DNA of 19,986 bases from Chloroflexota bacterium (GCA_003577005.1 QEUW01000099.1:1-19986); one strand, 5' to 3'. Counted from the first letter of the stretch, positions 1-8,166 are shown. Notes: a model not told the origin generated them from the letters alone. Program-made: numbers and translations.

Positions 1-326
1 CCACGATCCGTCTGGATGACGGTGAACTCAACGAGATCGCCCTGAGAGAGGCGCTGGTTAGCAGCGACGGCTGAACCGTGAACAAAGATTTCGGCGTCAT
101 TGCGGCGGATGAGGAAACCGAATTGCTTGCGGCCATTGAAGAATTTGACCAGCCCACGCTCACGGCCCGGCTGTGGCAATAAGTGGCGACAGCCGGGGCA
201 GAGTGTAGGGGTGGGTTGAGGCTGGCTCTCAGCGCTGGCCCGTTTCTGTTCTTCCACGGGCCAGAGGAAAGAAATACCGCACCGTTCGCAAAAGAGCGTC
301 TCATCTTGTTGTTTGCGACCACTCAT
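1..326 (-). CDS. Zinc-ribbon plus cold-shock-domain protein (3' end cut by window edge)
   Basis: This gene is read from an ATG at 326 leftwards. All 108 codons to the window edge are open, so the stop lies outside. The start has an AGGAG ribosome site 9 bases upstream. Residues 13-46 carry two Cys pairs, CERC (13-16) and CPGC (43-46), a likely zinc ribbon split by a polar linker. From about residue 58 a cold-shock (CspA-like) OB fold begins: GLVKFFNGRKQFGFL contains the RNP1-type KQFGF motif and IFVHGSAV the RNP2-type FVH motif. Cold-shock domains bind single-stranded RNA or DNA, so a nucleic-acid-binding regulator or RNA chaperone is likely. Most Csp proteins are about 70 aa with no zinc ribbon, so the N-terminal extension is the unusual part. 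The domain calls are firm; the function is inferred from them. Confidence 0.85.
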   Translation of the reverse strand, partial: MSGRKQQDETLFCERCGISFLWPVEEQKRASAESQPQPTPTLCPGCRHLLPQPGRERGLVKFFNGRKQFGFLIRRNDAEIFVHGSAVAANQRLSQGDLVEFTVIQTDR

Positions 327-410
327 GGTCGTGTTCTCCTAGGTTTCGTAACATTTCACAACAGAGAGAGCAACATTATCCTCTGGATGCGCCCTCATGG
401 AGGGCCCAGT

Positions 411-439
411 TTGACAAGGACGGCATCCACTGTTACTAT
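411..439 (+). promoter_or_regulatory. Sigma70-type promoter for tRNA-Cys
   Basis: TTGACA at 411-416 is a perfect -35. A 17-base spacer separates it from TACTAT at 434-439 (5 of 6 matches to the -10). Transcription would start near 446, about 40 bases before the mature tRNA-Cys. No other plus-strand gene lies nearby, so the tRNA is the obvious target. Confidence 0.75.
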
Positions 440-485
440 GTAATAAGCTAGATTTGTCTGCTTGATGGCAGGTTTAGCTGCCCGT

Positions 486-556
<71 letters not shown>

Positions 557-621
557 CTCCACCCCTTTTCCCGCTCGTTACACTACCAACCCTGTTACCT
601 CTGGCAGTTGCCCGTCGGTTC

Positions 622-1086
622 CTAGCCAGATTTGTCGAGCGCGTGGCGTTCCAAATCATCCAGGCGGACCACGGCCAACGCAGCCTCATGGGTCGCTTGC
701 AGATACACCGGCGGGGCCACACCGGCCTCCAGCGCTTCTTGCCAACGAGCGGCGCAGAGGCACCAGCGATCTCCTGGCTGTAGACCGGGAAAACCGTATT
801 CGGGCATGGGCGTAGTCAAGTCATTGCCGCGACGCTGGCTAAAAGCCAGAAACTCCGCTGTCATTTCTGCACAAACGACGTGAAGACCTTGGTCTTCCGG
901 CCCCGTATCGCAGCAGCCGTTGCGGTAGAAGCCAGTAAGTGGTGCCCGGCTGCACTCGCGCAACGTACCGCCGAGCACATTACGCGCTGCGCGCACGGCT
1001 GCAGCGCCAGCCGGTTTTCCATTTGTATGGTAGGTGTGCCGTCCATTTTGCGAGATCATGATCGCCATGCCTTGTCCACTCATCAT
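622..1086 (-). CDS. DUF2237 family protein
   Basis: The 154-aa product matches the DUF2237 family along its core from about residue 36. The visible landmarks are NVLGGTL, CS near 46, PLTGFYRNGCCDTGPED, VCAEMTAEFLAFS, RGNDL, FPGLQPGDRWCLCAARW and ATHEAAL. The family is small (about 120-130 aa), widespread in bacteria, and has no settled biochemical role; its conserved Cys, His and Asp residues suggest a metal or redox site, but that is speculation. The start is uncertain: the first ATG at 1086 adds a roughly 35-residue leader not typical of the family, and in-frame ATGs at 1068 and 1059 are alternatives. None has a strong ribosome site. The gene converges on the tRNA-Cys gene, leaving 65 bases between them. 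Confidence 0.88.
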   Translation of the reverse strand: MMSGQGMAIMISQNGRHTYHTNGKPAGAAAVRAARNVLGGTLRECSRAPLTGFYRNGCCDTGPEDQGLHVVCAEMTAEFLAFSQRRGNDLTTPMPEYGFPGLQPGDRWCLCAARWQEALEAGVAPPVYLQATHEAALAVVRLDDLERHALDKSG

Positions 1087-1179
1087 TGCAAGATCTTCAA
1101 GAATGTTGCGGCGTATGATAGCACAAATGTACGAGGATCGCTAGCAGCCCGGCGGTGTCGAAGCGATTTGAAAAGGATC

Positions 1180-1210
1180 GGTGCATCGCACTCGAAGAGT
1201 GCGATGCACC
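1180..1210. repeat. Perfect 14-bp inverted repeat (hairpin, GAA loop)
   Basis: GGTGCATCGCACTC at 1180-1193 and GAGTGCGATGCACC at 1197-1210 are exact reverse complements around a 3-base loop. No T-run follows on either strand, so a simple terminator is unlikely. A close relative forms the core of the element at 13394-13424 (GGTGCAACGCACTT/AAGTGCATCGCACC), which suggests a dispersed REP-like family. Confidence 0.8.
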
Positions 1211-1253
1211 TGGGTCGCCGAACAATGAAAATGGTATACGGATTCTCAGACCA

Positions 1254-1358
1254 GCAACAGCAGGAACACAGGGAACGCCGAGCAGCCACGGAGCGCACAG
1301 AGCTTTTTCTCTGTGTTCCTCTGTGCAGTCTCTGTGCTCTCTATGTTCCCGCTGTTGC
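1254..1358. repeat. Long imperfect inverted repeat, about 50-base arms
   Basis: The left arm begins GCAACAGCAGGAACACAGGG at 1254. The right arm ends CTATGTTCCCGCTGTTGC at 1358. The arms run 1254-1303 and 1309-1358 around a TTTTT centre and pair along most of their length, with scattered mismatches. They are built from ACACAGAG/CTCTGTGT-like units. It could be a small non-autonomous mobile element or a degenerate repeat palindrome. There is no coding content and no identified target duplication. Confidence 0.7.
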
Positions 1359-1559
1359 CCGATTTTCACAGCAATTGCGCCGGTGCGTTGTACGCAAGGC
1401 GCACAATGGGCCTGGAGTGTTTCTGAAAATCGATCTGTTTGGCGAAACAATTGCTGTTCCTGCTACGTTACATTGGCGCAAACCCTTTATCCGTAGAGAT
1501 CCCGTAGGGGTTGCGTAGAATTTGGCGTGTGGAAGGGCTCAGATTGGCAGAGGCGCCTC

Positions 1560-4550
1560 ATGATGAGAAGAGGATGGTCATCGGGTGAGCGGTGGCCCGC
1601 CAGCCGGTGGTTCTGGGTGGTAATCAGCGGCCTGGTGGTCTTGATGACCAGCTGCAATTCGGATACATCGATGGTGCCTGCTACCTCGGTGTTGGGTGCG
1701 CGGGCGGCAAGCGATCCGCTGGCGGCGGTGGAAGGCTATCTCCAACAGTATCAGCCTGGCCCGCTACCGCGTGTCTTTCAGACGACACGCATCTACGACC
1801 GCCACGGCACACTCCTTGCCGAACTCTATGACGAGGGGCGACGCACATGGGTACCCTTAAGCCGCGTCTCTCCCCACCTGGTGCTCGCCACTATCTCTAC
1901 CGAGGATGCCACGTTCTACCAGAACCGTGGTGTCGACCCGCTGCGTGTTGCAACTGCGTTGATGCGCAACTTGCGCGAGGGCGAGATCGTTTCCGGCGCC
2001 AGCACCATCACTATGCAACTGGCGCGCAATCTCTTTCTTGGCCCCGACCAGCGGTACGACCAGTCGCTCGACCGCAAGCTGCTAGAAGCCGGGCTCGCTC
2101 AGGAACTAACCAAACTCTACACAAAAGACGAGATCTTGGAGATGTATCTCAATCTCCTCAACTACGGCAATCTCGCCTATGGGCCGGAGGCTGCCGCGCA
2201 ACTGTACTTTGGCAAGGCTGCCGCTGACCTCACACCGGCGGAGGCAACCTTTCTGGCCGGCATCCCGCAGGCGCCAGCGCTCCTCAACCCCTATATTAAC
2301 TTTGAAGGCGCCAGAGAGCGCCAGCGGATTGTGCTCGACCTTATGGTGCGGCACAGCGCACTGAGCCAGCGTATAGCAGACTTTATCTACGACCAACCGT
2401 TGATCCTGCAAGAAAGAAGGCTGGCAGGGCCAAATCTGGCACCCCACTTTGTCCAGTATGTGATAGATACCCTTGACCGGCAACTTGGTCAGGGCTATGT
2501 GCGCCGGGCGGGGTTTGCGATCACCACCGCGCTCGACCTGCCCATGCAACAGTTAGCTCAGACGCTCGTACGCCGCAAGGTGGACGAGTTGCGCGGCCAG
2601 TTCGATCTCAGCAATGCGGCGCTGGTCGCCATGAAACCACACACGGGCGAAATTTTGGCAATGGTGGGCAGCGCCGATTTCGATAATCCGGCCATTGCCG
2701 GCCAGGTAAATGTTGCGACTCGTCTGCGCCAGCCCGGCAGCGCGATCAAGCCGGTGCTCTACGCTACTGCGCTCAACGACAACCTGGTCAGTCCGGCGAC
2801 TGTGCTGTGGGATGTGCCGGTGACTTACCAGATAAGCGATGGGCAGCGCTACCAGCCGCGCAATTATGACAACAAGTTTCACGGCCCGGTGACCGTGCGG
2901 GGGGCGCTGGCCAACAGCTACAACGTCGCTTCTGTCAAATTGCTGGCCGGGTTGGGGGTGGAGCGCATGTTGCAAAGCGCCCGTGCGCTGGGCATCCACA
3001 GCCTAGACCAGCCCGTCGAGTGGTATGGATTGAGCCTGACCCTGGGCGGCGGCGATGTGACGCTGCTTGACCTGACCACGGCCTATCACACGCTTGCCAG
3101 CGAGGGGAGCTATCTGCCCCCGCGCGCTGTGCTTGCGCTGACCGATGTGCGCGGCAACACCAGCAATCTCAACACTCAGCCGGGGAAGCTACCCGTGCTG
3201 ACCACCGAAGCGGCCTTTCTCGTCACCGACATTTTGAGTGACGATGAAGCTCGCGCCTCTATGTTTGGCGCCAACAGTCTGCTTCGCCTCAGCCGCCCAG
3301 CCGCAGTCAAGACCGGCACGACGACCGATTTCCGCGATAACTGGACCATCGGGTATACTCGCTATCTGGTGGCCGGTGTCTGGGCCGGCAATAGCGATGG
3401 GCGCCCCATGCGCAATACGAGCGGTCTCACGGGCGCTGCGCCGATCTGGCACGACTTTATGCAGGCGGTGCTCGATGACCCGGCGCTGCTGGCTATGCTC
3501 GGAGCGCCCGCTGACCCAGTGTTGTGGGAATTTACGCCACCCCGTGGCGTTGAACAGCGACCGGAGTGCCCGCCCGGTGTGATCTGCCGCACCGGTGGCG
3601 AATTTTTTGCCCAGGATTGGCTGGCGCTGGCCGGCGAGCACGGCCCGCTGGCTGATACAGTGGAGCGTACGGCCACGGCGCCTGTCTATGTCGAGACGCC
3701 CGCCGGTACCCGTCGCGCCGGCTTCTGCGTTGTCGGGGGGGCGGCAGAACGCACCGTACTTCGGTTGCCGGGTGAATTTGGCCTGCCTGCACCTCACACA
3801 CCTGCTGAAGGGGGAGATGCCGGAGGGGAACTCAGCGAACATTCGGCCAACTTCTTTGACGAAGAAAGCGGTGAGTTTGCCACGCCGGGGAACGAACCAG
3901 CGTCTGGCAACGTTGAAGCTGAGCCAACAGCCAGTGGGTTCGATTCTGACCCATTGGCTCAGGAACGACTCCAGGTAATGGCGTGGAGTCTGCAATACGG
4001 AACACCGGTCAACCTGGGACGGTGTGACCAACTCAACGACCTGGCGCCGCAGGCGCTTGCCCTGGTTGCGCCCGAAACCGGTACGGGGATGCGTATCCTG
4101 GTTGACCTGGCGGCGGCAGGCAACCCGGAGTGGAGTGAAAGCGCCGGCGCCGGCGCCGGCGAGATTGCCGCGATCAGCGGGATAGTGGCCGGAGACGGTG
4201 TGCCGGTCGGCAGCGGTTTTTATACTTTAGCTGCGCCTATCATCCATGACACAAACTGCCCCGGCGCCTATCTGATGGGTCAAGTATTGAACCTGGCTGG
4301 TGACCCCGTGCCAGGGGTTACAATTCAATTTCAAGACCAGTGGGGCAACCAGGCCCGCACCGTCAGCAAGAGTGGAGTACATGACTTTGGTATGTTTGAC
4401 TTTCCTATCCCGTCCAGTTCGCCCCACGAAATGTACGTGTGGGTGGTGGATAGCGCCGGCAACCCGATCAGCCCCGCGATCACCATTCAACATCGCCAGG
4501 GGGACGCACCCGATGTGCCCTGCCATCACGTTGTGCTCCAGGGTGGGTAG
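1560..4550 (+). CDS. Class A penicillin-binding protein (GT51 transglycosylase / transpeptidase)
   Basis: This bifunctional peptidoglycan synthase polymerises lipid II and cross-links peptides outside the membrane. Start ATG 1560 follows AGAGG with a 6-base gap; a GTG at 1527 would add 11 residues without a good ribosome site. One hydrophobic segment spans about residues 17-31 and ends MTSC, close to a lipobox. The GT51 domain covers about 80-290, with EDATFYQNRG (Glu115), GASTITMQLARN and a second Glu near 194 in EILEMYLN. The usual His of EDxxFxxHxG is Asn. The transpeptidase covers about 330-640: SAIK with Ser394, SYN at 453-455, KTGT at 584. Beyond 640 is a low-complexity acidic stretch, then at about 899-981 a carboxypeptidase-regulatory/transthyretin-like beta domain (GQVLNLAGDPVPGVTIQF). 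At 996 aa it is longer than typical PBP1A/1C. It leads an operon with the gene at 4561. Confidence 0.93.
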   Translation: MMRRGWSSGERWPASRWFWVVISGLVVLMTSCNSDTSMVPATSVLGARAASDPLAAVEGYLQQYQPGPLPRVFQTTRIYDRHGTLLAELYDEGRRTWVPLSRVSPHLVLATISTEDATFYQNRGVDPLRVATALMRNLREGEIVSGASTITMQLARNLFLGPDQRYDQSLDRKLLEAGLAQELTKLYTKDEILEMYLNLLNYGNLAYGPEAAAQLYFGKAAADLTPAEATFLAGIPQAPALLNPYINFEGARERQRIVLDLMVRHSALSQRIADFIYDQPLILQERRLAGPNLAPHFVQYVIDTLDRQLGQGYVRRAGFAITTALDLPMQQLAQTLVRRKVDELRGQFDLSNAALVAMKPHTGEILAMVGSADFDNPAIAGQVNVATRLRQPGSAIKPVLYATALNDNLVSPATVLWDVPVTYQISDGQRYQPRNYDNKFHGPVTVRGALANSYNVASVKLLAGLGVERMLQSARALGIHSLDQPVEWYGLSLTLGGGDVTLLDLTTAYHTLASEGSYLPPRAVLALTDVRGNTSNLNTQPGKLPVLTTEAAFLVTDILSDDEARASMFGANSLLRLSRPAAVKTGTTTDFRDNWTIGYTRYLVAGVWAGNSDGRPMRNTSGLTGAAPIWHDFMQAVLDDPALLAMLGAPADPVLWEFTPPRGVEQRPECPPGVICRTGGEFFAQDWLALAGEHGPLADTVERTATAPVYVETPAGTRRAGFCVVGGAAERTVLRLPGEFGLPAPHTPAEGGDAGGELSEHSANFFDEESGEFATPGNEPASGNVEAEPTASGFDSDPLAQERLQVMAWSLQYGTPVNLGRCDQLNDLAPQALALVAPETGTGMRILVDLAAAGNPEWSESAGAGAGEIAAISGIVAGDGVPVGSGFYTLAAPIIHDTNCPGAYLMGQVLNLAGDPVPGVTIQFQDQWGNQARTVSKSGVHDFGMFDFPIPSSSPHEMYVWVVDSAGNPISPAITIQHRQGDAPDVPCHHVVLQGG

Positions 4551-4560
4551 GCCATAAGAG

Positions 4561-5838
4561 ATGAACACCAAGCGTCTGCTGCTCATCGCTGTAGCCGCTC
4601 TCCTCTGCGCCCTCGCCTTGACGCCCCCAGGAGCTGGTCTGTGGGGTCTGGCCGTGGCGCAGGTTGAATTGACCCCCCCGCCAATCTTCACTATCACACC
4701 TACCTTTACGCCAGTGGACTTTAGCCCGCTGGAGCCGCCGACACCCACTAAGGTAATCCGCATGGCCAACGAGATCATGCACCCGCGCAGCGGCGATGCG
4801 GTCTCTGGTTTTGCTGCCATCCGCGGCTATGCCTCGGCGTCCAGCTTTCGCCGCTATGATGTCCATATTGCGGTGGCGAGCAGTGAAAGCTGGCAGTGGC
4901 TGGCAACCTCGATGGAGCCAGTCTACGGCGATGTGCTCTATCGGCTCGACACCACCCAGTTTCGCGACGGCAAGTACGACCTGCGGGTGCGGGTGCTCCG
5001 CGACGACGGCAATTATACCGAATCCTACCTGCGCCGGATCGAGATCCGCAACGCCAATCCACCCACCGCCACCCTGGCGCGCAACGAGTTGGGAACCCCC
5101 TTCCCCACGCCGACGCCCACGGCTACGACGCCAACTGCGACAGTAACGCCCGAGTTTGTCAGCAATGTCCCCGACGGCCAGGGGATCTTCTACCCGTACA
5201 ACAATGGTGTGATACAAGGCACAGCCAAGGTGATCGGCACGGTCAATGCCAAACCGGGAATGATCTATGACCGGTACGAACTGGCAATTTCGCCGGCAGG
5301 GTTTGGTCAATGGACTTTGCTTGTCAGCAGCAGCGACCAGATCTGGCAGGAGACTATCTATAAGCTCGACACCCAACGTTTTCCCGACGGTCTATACGAC
5401 CTGCGGCTACGGATCGTCTACGCCGACAGCAATTATGATGAATATCAAGTGCGTGATGTCTATATTGCCAACTACACCCGGGTCAATATTCCCACCGCCA
5501 CACCCACACCGCCGGTGCGGGGGATCTTTAGTCCGCGCAGCGGCGAGATCATCAGCGGGACGCTGCCGGTAACGGGCACTGCCAGCATCCTCAACTTTCT
5601 GCGCTGGGAACTCGCCTGGGCGGTAAGCGGTGAAGAGGAATGGGCGCCGCTGGTCATCTCTGAAACGCCGGTGACCAACGACCTGATTGCCCGGCTTGAC
5701 CTGAGTCTGCTACCACCTGGTTCGTATGACCTGCGATTGCGGATCTACAATTGGAACCTTCAATTTGAAGAATACGTTGTACGAAGGTTGCAGATCGTTG
5801 CGCCCACACCGACGCCCACCTTCACGCCCTTCCCGTAG
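4561..5838 (+). CDS. Secreted protein with three Ig-like beta-sandwich repeats
   Basis: An N-terminal signal sequence (MNTKRLLLIAVAALLCALAL, cleavage probably near AVAQ at about 34) precedes three homologous units of about 95 aa, at about 72-165, 208-305 and 321-415. Each runs from a P-x-(S/N)-G turn (HPRSGDAVSG, YPYNNGVIQG, SPRSGEIISG) through a central W to a conserved end, LD..xFPDGxYDLRLRI....Y.EY.VR. Thr/Pro linkers (TPTPTATTPTATVT) separate them, and the protein ends in a TPTPTFTPFP tail. No catalytic motif is visible. It starts 10 bases after the penicillin-binding protein stop and is probably translationally coupled, so an accessory or wall-associated partner of that enzyme is plausible. 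The repeat resembles Ig-like domains found at the C-termini of other Chloroflexota envelope proteins (family memory, not searched). Confidence 0.85.
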   Translation: MNTKRLLLIAVAALLCALALTPPGAGLWGLAVAQVELTPPPIFTITPTFTPVDFSPLEPPTPTKVIRMANEIMHPRSGDAVSGFAAIRGYASASSFRRYDVHIAVASSESWQWLATSMEPVYGDVLYRLDTTQFRDGKYDLRVRVLRDDGNYTESYLRRIEIRNANPPTATLARNELGTPFPTPTPTATTPTATVTPEFVSNVPDGQGIFYPYNNGVIQGTAKVIGTVNAKPGMIYDRYELAISPAGFGQWTLLVSSSDQIWQETIYKLDTQRFPDGLYDLRLRIVYADSNYDEYQVRDVYIANYTRVNIPTATPTPPVRGIFSPRSGEIISGTLPVTGTASILNFLRWELAWAVSGEEEWAPLVISETPVTNDLIARLDLSLLPPGSYDLRLRIYNWNLQFEEYVVRRLQIVAPTPTPTFTPFP

Positions 5839-5860
5839 CTACTCCTGGCAGGTGCTCATT

Positions 5861-5887
5861 GGCGCGCGGCTGGCCGCCGCCGTTTTT
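5861..5887 (+). terminator. Rho-independent terminator of the PBP operon
   Basis: GGCGCGCGG (5861-5869, one bulged C) pairs with CCGCCGCC (5874-5881) around a CTGG loop. G and TTTTT follow at 5882-5887. It lies 23 bases after the stop of the three-repeat protein and before the next promoter, so it closes the two-gene operon. Confidence 0.75.
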
Positions 5888-5927
5888 GTCCGTAGGACCA
5901 GAGAAAAGATCTTTTCGTCATTGGATC

Positions 5928-5968
5928 GTACTATTTTGGAATCCTTACACTAAGGTGTAAAATAGTAC
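5928..5968. promoter_or_regulatory. Operator-like inverted repeat over the LysM-FAS1 promoter
   Basis: GTACTATTTT (5928-5937) and AAAATAGTAC (5959-5968) are perfect 10-bp arms separated by 21 bases, about two helical turns from arm to arm. A second, nested dyad, TTACAC/GTGTAA (5945-5950/5955-5960), sits in between. The arms overlap both halves of the candidate promoter. This is the geometry of a dimeric repressor site, though a cruciform or RNA structure is possible. The regulator is unknown. Confidence 0.5.
5936..5963 (+). promoter_or_regulatory. Candidate promoter for the LysM-FAS1 gene
   Basis: TTGGAA at 5936-5941 (4 of 6) and TAAAAT at 5958-5963 (5 of 6) are separated by 16 bases. Transcription would start about 30 bases before the ATG at 6001, leaving room for the ribosome site at 5989. 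A terminator immediately upstream supports an independent promoter here. Confidence 0.5.
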
Positions 5969-5988
5969 AATTGCATTACAAACATAAC

Positions 5989-5993
5989 GGAGG
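5989..5993 (+). promoter_or_regulatory. Ribosome binding site fixing the LysM-FAS1 start
   Basis: GGAGG lies 7 bases before ATG 6001. An upstream in-frame TTG at 5971 would place this Shine-Dalgarno inside the coding region, so ATG 6001 is the real start. The resulting leader MAKRRLEKVLAGLLVALLL is a textbook signal peptide. Confidence 0.85.
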
Positions 5994-6000
5994 AAAAAGA

Positions 6001-8139
6001 ATGGCAAAACGCAGACTGGAAAAAGTGCTGGCTGGCCTGCTTGTGGCTTTGCTCCTGACGACCTCACTGCCGGTGCTGACGCAGGCGCCCCTGTTGGCGG
6101 CGCCGCTCGCCCAGCAGTTGCGTGATCGACAGGTGCGGGGCACGATTCCCGGCGGCCAGTTCGCTAAGTTTTGGTTGGGCCTTGAGCCGGAGCAATCTGG
6201 CGCCACCGTGTCGGTTGTTGCCGAGTGGGATCGACCGAATCCGCGCGATAACGGGGTTGGCTTTTTTATCTTGGATGAAAATGGCTTGCGCCAGGTTGGG
6301 GAAGAGGCATTGAGCGCCATCGCGCTCGCCGCTGGCGACCCCAATTTTGTGCTCAACAGCCCTGACAATGTATTGGGCGCTTCCTTCAATGCCATTGGTC
6401 TGGCGCCCTATACACTGGTGGTCTACAATGATTCGGCCGCGGATGCCAACTTTACATTGACGGCCACCAATGCCTTTATCACCGATGAATCCAATCAGGT
6501 GACTGGCGCGTCCGCCACCCCAGCAACCGCTCCCACGGGCGAGGAAGCCGTTACCGGCGAGGAAACCACTCCCGCACCGGAAGCACCCGCCGCAACAACT
6601 GAAATCACCCCGACGACTACCACTATCACACCCACGACTGAGACGACTGCCACGGCGACGACTACCACGACAACTGCGGCGCCCGCAACTGCCGCGCCCG
6701 CCACAACCGCACCGGTGGCCACAGTCACCGGCACCCGCGAAGTGCGGGCAACGACAATGGTAGGCGATCTACCGGAACAGGACGACCAACACTTCTTGGG
6801 TCTTGTACCCACCCAGCGCGATGGCAATATCACGCTCAGCCTGACCTTCGACCCACAAGACAACAGCGAGTTAGCCCGGCGTCTCAACTTCTGGGTGCTC
6901 GACGAAGTTGGTTTTACCCAGTATTTGCGTGGCACCAATCCAGGCGAGGTAGCGATTGCCGCCGGTAACCGCACTTTCCGCGACGAGGCCAACGTGCGGG
7001 TGGCTAGCTTTAACGCTACGGGGTTGGGGCCGTATACGGTGATCGTGTACAACAACTCGCTGGTCCCCGGCAGCTATTCGCTCACGGTCGAAGGTGGTAC
7101 CCTTATTGATGACTCTGGCCAGACCCGCACTGCTCAAACTGCTGGCGCCTTGGGCACGACCGGTGCTGTTACAGTCACAGGCACGACAACGGGTACGGTT
7201 GCCAGTGCGCCCGCCGCCACGACGACAACTGCTACCACCACGACAGCCACTGCCACGACAGCAACCACCACTACGCCGACCCGCAGCGGTGAACCGGGTG
7301 GCACCTACACTGTGCAGCCGGGTGATACCCTGTCGCTGATCGCCCGCGATATCTACGGTAGTGTGAACGTCTACCAGCAGATCTGCACGCTCAACGGTAT
7401 TGCCAATTGCAACGTTATCGAAGTGGGCGATGTGCTGCGCCTCCCCACTCTTGAACAGGTCCAGTCGGGTGTAACGGCGGCTGCGCCAGCTGCGGCCGCA
7501 CCAGCCGCAGCCGCACCGGCCACCACAACCACGCAGCCAGCTGCGACCACGGCGGTAACACCCACCACCACAGTGACGACGACTCCAGCGGTCACTCCCA
7601 CAACGACAGTGACGCCCACCGGCACTGTGTCACCCACGAGGACCACGACGCCAACGACAACCGCTACCACCACAACCACAACGACAACCGTGGGCACAGG
7701 CGCCGCAAGCACGGCCGCCAGTGGGGACACGATCCTAGATGCACTTGAGGCCGACGGACGCTTCACCTTGTTGGTGCAAGCCCTCGAAGCCACCGGGCTG
7801 GATAGTGTGCTCGATGGGCGCGGGCCGTTTACCGTCTTTGCACCGACCGACGCTGCCTTTGCGGCCTCGCTGCCGGCAGGCGCGTTCGAGCAGTTGCTCA
7901 ATGACCCCGGCGGCCAGTTGACCGATATTCTGCGCTATCACGTCGTCCCTGGCGAGACGCTCGCCGAGGATCTCTCGAATGGTATGCAGGCGGCGACTGT
8001 ACAGGGCAAAATGGTTCGTTTTGAGGTGCAAGGCAACGCAGTCAAAATCAACGGGGCGAACGTTGTCACCTCTGATATCGACACCAGCAATGGCGTTGTC
8101 CATGCGATTGACGCCGTGATTCTGCCGCCGCCCGAATGA
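6001..8139 (+). CDS. Secreted LysM and fasciclin (FAS1) domain protein
   Basis: The 712-aa exported protein has, in order: signal peptide 1-34; a beta domain at about 38-160; a Thr/Ala/Pro linker; a second copy of that domain at about 245-375 (compare FNAIGLAPYTLVVYNDS with FNATGLGPYTVIVYNNS); another Thr/Ala linker; a LysM domain at about 433-483 (YTVQPGDTLSLIARDIYG, ending VGDVLRLPT); an Ala/Thr linker of about 90 aa; and a FAS1 domain at about 577-712 (FTVFAPTDAAF, LRYHVVPG, NGVVHAIDAVILPP). LysM binds N-acetylglucosamine polymers such as peptidoglycan, and FAS1 mediates adhesion, so a wall-anchored adhesion or surface protein is the natural reading. The two N-terminal repeats are of no family I can name with confidence. 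It has its own promoter and a strong terminator downstream at 8167. Confidence 0.93.
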   Translation: MAKRRLEKVLAGLLVALLLTTSLPVLTQAPLLAAPLAQQLRDRQVRGTIPGGQFAKFWLGLEPEQSGATVSVVAEWDRPNPRDNGVGFFILDENGLRQVGEEALSAIALAAGDPNFVLNSPDNVLGASFNAIGLAPYTLVVYNDSAADANFTLTATNAFITDESNQVTGASATPATAPTGEEAVTGEETTPAPEAPAATTEITPTTTTITPTTETTATATTTTTTAAPATAAPATTAPVATVTGTREVRATTMVGDLPEQDDQHFLGLVPTQRDGNITLSLTFDPQDNSELARRLNFWVLDEVGFTQYLRGTNPGEVAIAAGNRTFRDEANVRVASFNATGLGPYTVIVYNNSLVPGSYSLTVEGGTLIDDSGQTRTAQTAGALGTTGAVTVTGTTTGTVASAPAATTTTATTTTATATTATTTTPTRSGEPGGTYTVQPGDTLSLIARDIYGSVNVYQQICTLNGIANCNVIEVGDVLRLPTLEQVQSGVTAAAPAAAAPAAAAPATTTTQPAATTAVTPTTTVTTTPAVTPTTTVTPTGTVSPTRTTTPTTTATTTTTTTTVGTGAASTAASGDTILDALEADGRFTLLVQALEATGLDSVLDGRGPFTVFAPTDAAFAASLPAGAFEQLLNDPGGQLTDILRYHVVPGETLAEDLSNGMQAATVQGKMVRFEVQGNAVKINGANVVTSDIDTSNGVVHAIDAVILPPPE

Positions 8140-8166
8140 TCAAGGAGTGATTGGGCAATAAACAGC

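Larger units (their letters stand above)
1087..1559. other. Non-coding intergenic region with inverted repeats
   Basis: No gene can be supported here. The reading frames crossing it are made of the two inverted repeats at 1180-1210 and 1254-1358 and have no recognisable protein content. A third, degenerate hairpin (TTGTACGC/GCGCACAA, one mismatch) lies at about 1387-1406. The 3' part must hold the promoter and leader of the penicillin-binding protein operon, but I see no clear -35/-10 pair. Confidence 0.6.

Noticed and set aside
880..1518. Plus-strand open frame of 212 codons
   Set aside because: It overlaps the DUF2237 gene in antisense and then translates the inverted repeats at 1180-1358. 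The composition is repeat-derived and there is no start signal.
4480..5376. Minus-strand open frame of 298 codons
   Set aside because: It crosses the end of the PBP gene and most of the three-repeat gene in antisense and has no recognisable content; both plus-strand genes are clearly real.
5971..6000. TTG 5971 as the start of the LysM-FAS1 gene
   Set aside because: It would put the perfect GGAGG ribosome site inside the coding region and start almost on top of the promoter; ATG 6001 fits both.
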